Assembly: GCA_937907435.1 (NCBI GenBank)
Contig: CALCIA010000053.1
Coordinates: forward strand, 1 to 42,340
DNA: 42,340 nucleotides
Reading direction: 5' to 3'
From: an uncultured Actinomycetes bacterium
GTDB taxonomy: Bacteria > Actinomycetota > Thermoleophilia > Solirubrobacterales > 70-9
Both the position numbers and the translations under genes were made by a program. Numbering within the stretch: the first letter of the stretch is position 1; every line of letters starts with the position of its first letter. The notes under the pieces are model-generated. The model was not told the DNA's origin, ran no database searches, and worked only from the letters and a program-made list of their open reading frames with translations. This document shows positions 40,045 through 42,340 of this stretch, piece after piece.

Positions 40045-41127
40045 TCAAGTGGCGGAACGACTGATTTCGAGCGCCGCGGCGATCCGCTCCTCGTCGGCGG
40101 CGACCCACTCGTAGATGTCGGTGAGCACCTGCTCGGCGCTTTGCCGGGGACGCCACTCATCGAGCTCGAACAACCTTGTGCAGTCGGAAAGATATATGGG
40201 GACGTCGCCCTGCCTGGTCTCCGTGACGGGGGTCATCGGCACCTCGTTGCCGGTCAGCTTCTGGCAGATCGCGGTCGTCTCGCGCAGCGACAGGCTGATC
40301 TCGCGGCCGCCGCCGACGTTCACGGTGCGACCGTCCCAGGAAGCGGGATCGAGGAGCTGGCGCTCGACCAGGTCGACCAGGTCCAGGGCGTGGAGGAGGT
40401 CGCGCACCTGCTTGCCATGCCCCCCGAACCCGATGTAGGAGAGCGGGTTGCGGAAGTAGTGGGCGAGCATCCAGTGGGTGAACACGCCCTGGTCCACCTT
40501 GCCCATCTGCCAGGGGCCGGCGATCACACCACAGCGGTCGATCACGGCGGGGACGCCGAGCGCCGTCCGGTACTCCTCGATCAGCAGCTCGGCCGCCAGC
40601 TTGGTGGCGCCGTAGAGGGTCCGCGCCCCCTCCAGCGGGAAGCGCTCGGAGATGCCCGCCGGCCCGACGCCGGGGACGTCCTGCGCGGCGGCGAGCTCGA
40701 AGCGCGTCTCGGTCTCCTCCAGCCGCAGGTCCACCTGCGGGGCGACCGGGTAGACCCGGCTGGTCGACAGGAAGACGAAGAAGGCGGCATCACGGCGCGC
40801 CAGCTCGAGGCAGTTGTAGGCGCCGGTGAGGTTGGTGTGGACGAGGTAACCGGTGTCGCCGTCGACGCCGCTCATCACCGAGGGCTCGGCCGAGCACTCG
40901 ATGATCGCGTCGAGCTTCGGCAGCCGCGCCAGGTCGTCGGGCTCCCGCACGTCGCCCTTGACGAACTCGACCCCGGCCGCCTCGAGCCGCGGCAGGTTCA
41001 GTTCGGACCCGCGCCGGTAGAGGTTGTCGAGCGCGATCACCTCCCAGTCGGGATGGCGACCCGCCAGCGAGACGGCCAGGTTGGAGCCGACGAAGCCGGC
41101 TCCGCCGGTGATCAGGAGACGATTCAA
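40045..41127 (-). CDS. CDP-paratose 2-epimerase-like SDR
   Basis: 360 residues, extended SDR: LLITGGAGFVGSNLAVSL, LDNLYRRGSELNLPRL (about 33-48, a loop typical of tyvelose epimerases), LSTSRVYPVAP (about 120-130) and LYGATK with Tyr172 and Lys176. GKQVRDLLHALDLVDLV and VNVGGGREISLSL follow. It keeps the catalytic Tyr, unlike its cousin at 38215. Epimerisation of a CDP- or other nucleotide sugar is likely; no CDP-glucose cytidylyltransferase or dehydratase is seen here. Divergent from the methyltransferase at 41157 with only 29 bases between start codons. It is the first gene of the long minus-strand run. Confidence 0.87.
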   Translation of the reverse strand: MNRLLITGGAGFVGSNLAVSLAGRHPDWEVIALDNLYRRGSELNLPRLEAAGVEFVKGDVREPDDLARLPKLDAIIECSAEPSVMSGVDGDTGYLVHTNLTGAYNCLELARRDAAFFVFLSTSRVYPVAPQVDLRLEETETRFELAAAQDVPGVGPAGISERFPLEGARTLYGATKLAAELLIEEYRTALGVPAVIDRCGVIAGPWQMGKVDQGVFTHWMLAHYFRNPLSYIGFGGHGKQVRDLLHALDLVDLVERQLLDPASWDGRTVNVGGGREISLSLRETTAICQKLTGNEVPMTPVTETRQGDVPIYLSDCTRLFELDEWRPRQSAEQVLTDIYEWVAADEERIAAALEISRSAT

Positions 41128-41156
41128 GGCCTGTGACGCTATAGATTCCGACGCTT
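41128..41156. promoter_or_regulatory. Compact divergent promoter candidate
   Basis: The 29 bases between two divergent starts contain CTATAG (41139-41144), a palindrome giving TATAGA on the plus strand and TATAGC on the minus strand. Each lies 10-12 bases from its start codon, so both transcripts would be leaderless or nearly so and would compete for one site. No good -35 is visible on either side. Confidence 0.4.
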
Positions 41157-42119
41157 ATGCCGCCGGGTTCCTCTTCGTCGCTGCCGATCCCGCCGCCGGA
41201 CCTGGTCCAACGGATCGGGCCGATGGGCGACACGGATCCGGTCAAGGTCTTCGAAGAGAGCGGCGCGACGCACCGGCGGCTGATCGATGAGCTGCTGCCC
41301 GACGGCTGGGGCTGGAAAGGCAAACGGGCGCTCGACTTCGGCTGCGGCTCGGGCCGGATCATCCGCAACTTCCTCCCCGAGGCCGACGAGGCGGAGTTCT
41401 GGGGCTGCGACATCGACCGCCCGAGCATCGACTGGCTGCAGGCGAACCTCGAACCGCCCTTCCACTTCTTCGCCACCGAGGAAGCGGCGTCACTGCCCCA
41501 GGAGGACGGCTTCTTCGACCTGATCTACGCCTTCAGCGTCTACACCCACTTCACCGACAACTGGGCCGGCTGGATGCTCGAACACCACCGCGTCCTCGCC
41601 GACGGCGGGCTGCTGCTGCTCTCCTTCCTCGGCGAGGGGATGAGCGAGGCGCTGATCGGCGAGCCCTGGGACGCGGACCGGACCGGGATGAACCCGCTGC
41701 TCTACGGCTACCCCTGGGAGCTCGGCGGCCCGGTCGCCTTCAACTCCGAGTGGTGGATCCGCGCCCACTGGGGCCGCGCCTTCGAGATCCTCCGCCTCGA
41801 CCCCTACGTCGCCGACGGCGACCCGCCCCAAGGCCACGGCACCGCGCTCCTCCGCAAGAAGCCGGTCGCGATCACCGAAGAGGACCTCCTGCGCCTGGAG
41901 CCCGACGAGCCGCGCGAGCTCGCCGCGATCCAGCACAACGTCGAGCAGCTCCGCGACGACACCCTGCGCCTGCGCACCGAGAACGCCCAACTGCGCGAGC
42001 ACCTCGCCGCCGCCCAGGCCGCCGCCGCCGAGCACGAGCGCCTCCGCCACGAGATCGAAGCCTCCTCCTCCTGGCGCCTCACCGCCCCGCTGCGGGCGGC
42101 GAAGGCCCGGCGGCGGTAG
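41157..42119 (+). CDS. SAM-dependent methyltransferase with coiled-coil and SSSWR tail
   Basis: 320 residues. Methyltransferase domain: ALDFGCGSGRIIRNFLPEA (motif I, about 58-76), FWGCDIDRPSIDWL, DGFFDLIYAFSVYTHF and LADGGLLLLSFLG. After about 225 comes a long coiled coil (NVEQLRDDTLRLRTENAQLR and AAQAAAAEHERLRHEIEA) ending SSSWRLTAPLRAAKAR. The same ending occurs in the methyltransferase at 5938 although the catalytic domains are only distantly alike. The tail probably mediates oligomerisation or recruitment to the glycan assembly complex (inference). It is followed by the right-end repeat and has no downstream partner in the window. Confidence 0.87.
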   Translation: MPPGSSSSLPIPPPDLVQRIGPMGDTDPVKVFEESGATHRRLIDELLPDGWGWKGKRALDFGCGSGRIIRNFLPEADEAEFWGCDIDRPSIDWLQANLEPPFHFFATEEAASLPQEDGFFDLIYAFSVYTHFTDNWAGWMLEHHRVLADGGLLLLSFLGEGMSEALIGEPWDADRTGMNPLLYGYPWELGGPVAFNSEWWIRAHWGRAFEILRLDPYVADGDPPQGHGTALLRKKPVAITEEDLLRLEPDEPRELAAIQHNVEQLRDDTLRLRTENAQLREHLAAAQAAAAEHERLRHEIEASSSWRLTAPLRAAKARRR

Positions 42120-42152
42120 CGGGTCGGTTCCGCGGGCGCGGAAGGGATGGGG

Positions 42153-42340
42153 CCCGCAAGCCGGCGCCCGGGAAGGGACGCGGCCCTCTGAAGCTGGCGC
42201 CCGGGTAGGGCTCGTGGCCTCGCAAGCTGTCGCCCGGGTAGGAGACGCGGCCCTCTGAAGCTGTCGCCCGGGAGAGTTCAGGCCTCGCAAGCTGTCGCCC
42301 GATTAGGGACCCGCCCCTCTCGCCACGGCCCGGGCAGGCT
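42153..42340. repeat. Degenerate 33-bp tandem repeat reaching the window edge
   Basis: The core CGCCCG recurs at 42165, 42198, 42231, 42265 and 42296 (spacings 33, 33, 34, 31), with a further diverged unit after 42310. Two unit types alternate: one begins CCTCGCAAGCTGTCGCCCGG, the other CCCTCTGAAGCTGTCGCCCG, giving a 66-bp higher-order repeat. The spacing is not constant modulo three, so it is not a coding repeat. Units are directly adjoining without unique spacers, so it is not CRISPR. Bases 42120-42152 after the methyltransferase stop show nothing else. Confidence 0.75.

Noticed and set aside
42153..42340. CRISPR array
   Set aside because: Units are contiguous with no unique spacers of constant length, and no cas gene is present.
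1..42340. Transposase or integrase genes, tRNA or rRNA genes
   Set aside because: None recognised on either strand; the only hint of mobile DNA is the 23-bp repeat and the toxin-antitoxin cluster.

Overview
The window is a dense, very G+C-rich surface-polysaccharide locus from an actinobacterium. Third-position G/C is almost universal, GTG and TTG starts are frequent, start and stop codons commonly overlap by 4 or 8 bases, and there are no tRNA or rRNA genes. The style suggests Thermoleophilia (Solirubrobacterales-like), but this is an impression from gene content, not a phylogenetic result.

Layout. (1) 148-5603, minus strand: dTDP-L-rhamnose genes rmlA, a large GT-C-like membrane protein, rmlD, rmlB, rmlC, closed by a 12-bp-arm hairpin at the left edge. 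(2) 5796-5864: three tandem 23-bp repeats in a divergent intergenic region. (3) 5938-13038: a methyltransferase, two GT2 glycosyltransferases, an ABC exporter (Wzt with C-terminal extension, plus Wzm), a small coiled-coil protein and a tandem-GT2 protein. (4) 13041-18809: a methyltransferase, an AlgJ/AlgX-like O-acetyltransferase candidate and a 1155-residue fusion of glycosyltransferase, GT4 glycosyltransferase, coiled segment and methyltransferase. (5) 18806-33613, minus strand: gmd, two large membrane proteins, then a tightly overlapping block of SDR, nucleotide-sugar dehydrogenase homologue, hddC, GtrB-like GT2, methyltransferase, Gfo/Idh/MocA oxidoreductase, hddA, epimerase, transaldolase, gmhB and gmhA. 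(6) 33720-35967: Wzx-type flippase and a DPM1-like GT2. (7) 35998-41127: two CDP-paratose-2-epimerase-like SDRs interleaved with an AbiE-type type IV toxin-antitoxin module (toxin frameshifted), a decayed fragment, and a second small-protein/nucleotidyltransferase pair. (8) 41157-42119: a plus-strand methyltransferase, followed by a 33-bp degenerate tandem repeat running to the right edge.

How the parts fit. rmlABCD should make dTDP-L-rhamnose, and gmd should make GDP-4-keto-6-deoxymannose. gmhA, hddA, gmhB and hddC form a complete route from sedoheptulose 7-phosphate to GDP-D-glycero-D-manno-heptose. The adjacent transaldolase may supply or withdraw sedoheptulose 7-phosphate, and the surrounding oxidoreductases and epimerase are candidates for tailoring the heptose. 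The glycosyltransferases would build the glycan, the methyltransferases and the AlgJ-like protein would decorate it, and the products would leave through Wzm/Wzt and/or Wzx. Neither a recognisable initiating phosphoglycosyltransferase nor a clear Wzy polymerase is present, so the locus probably extends beyond the window or relies on genes elsewhere.

The most unusual items are the GT/GT4/methyltransferase fusion, the dehydrogenase homologue lacking its catalytic cysteine, the SDR with Phe in place of the catalytic Tyr, the paralogous pair of GT-C-like proteins, and the toxin-antitoxin cluster with its palindromic operator.
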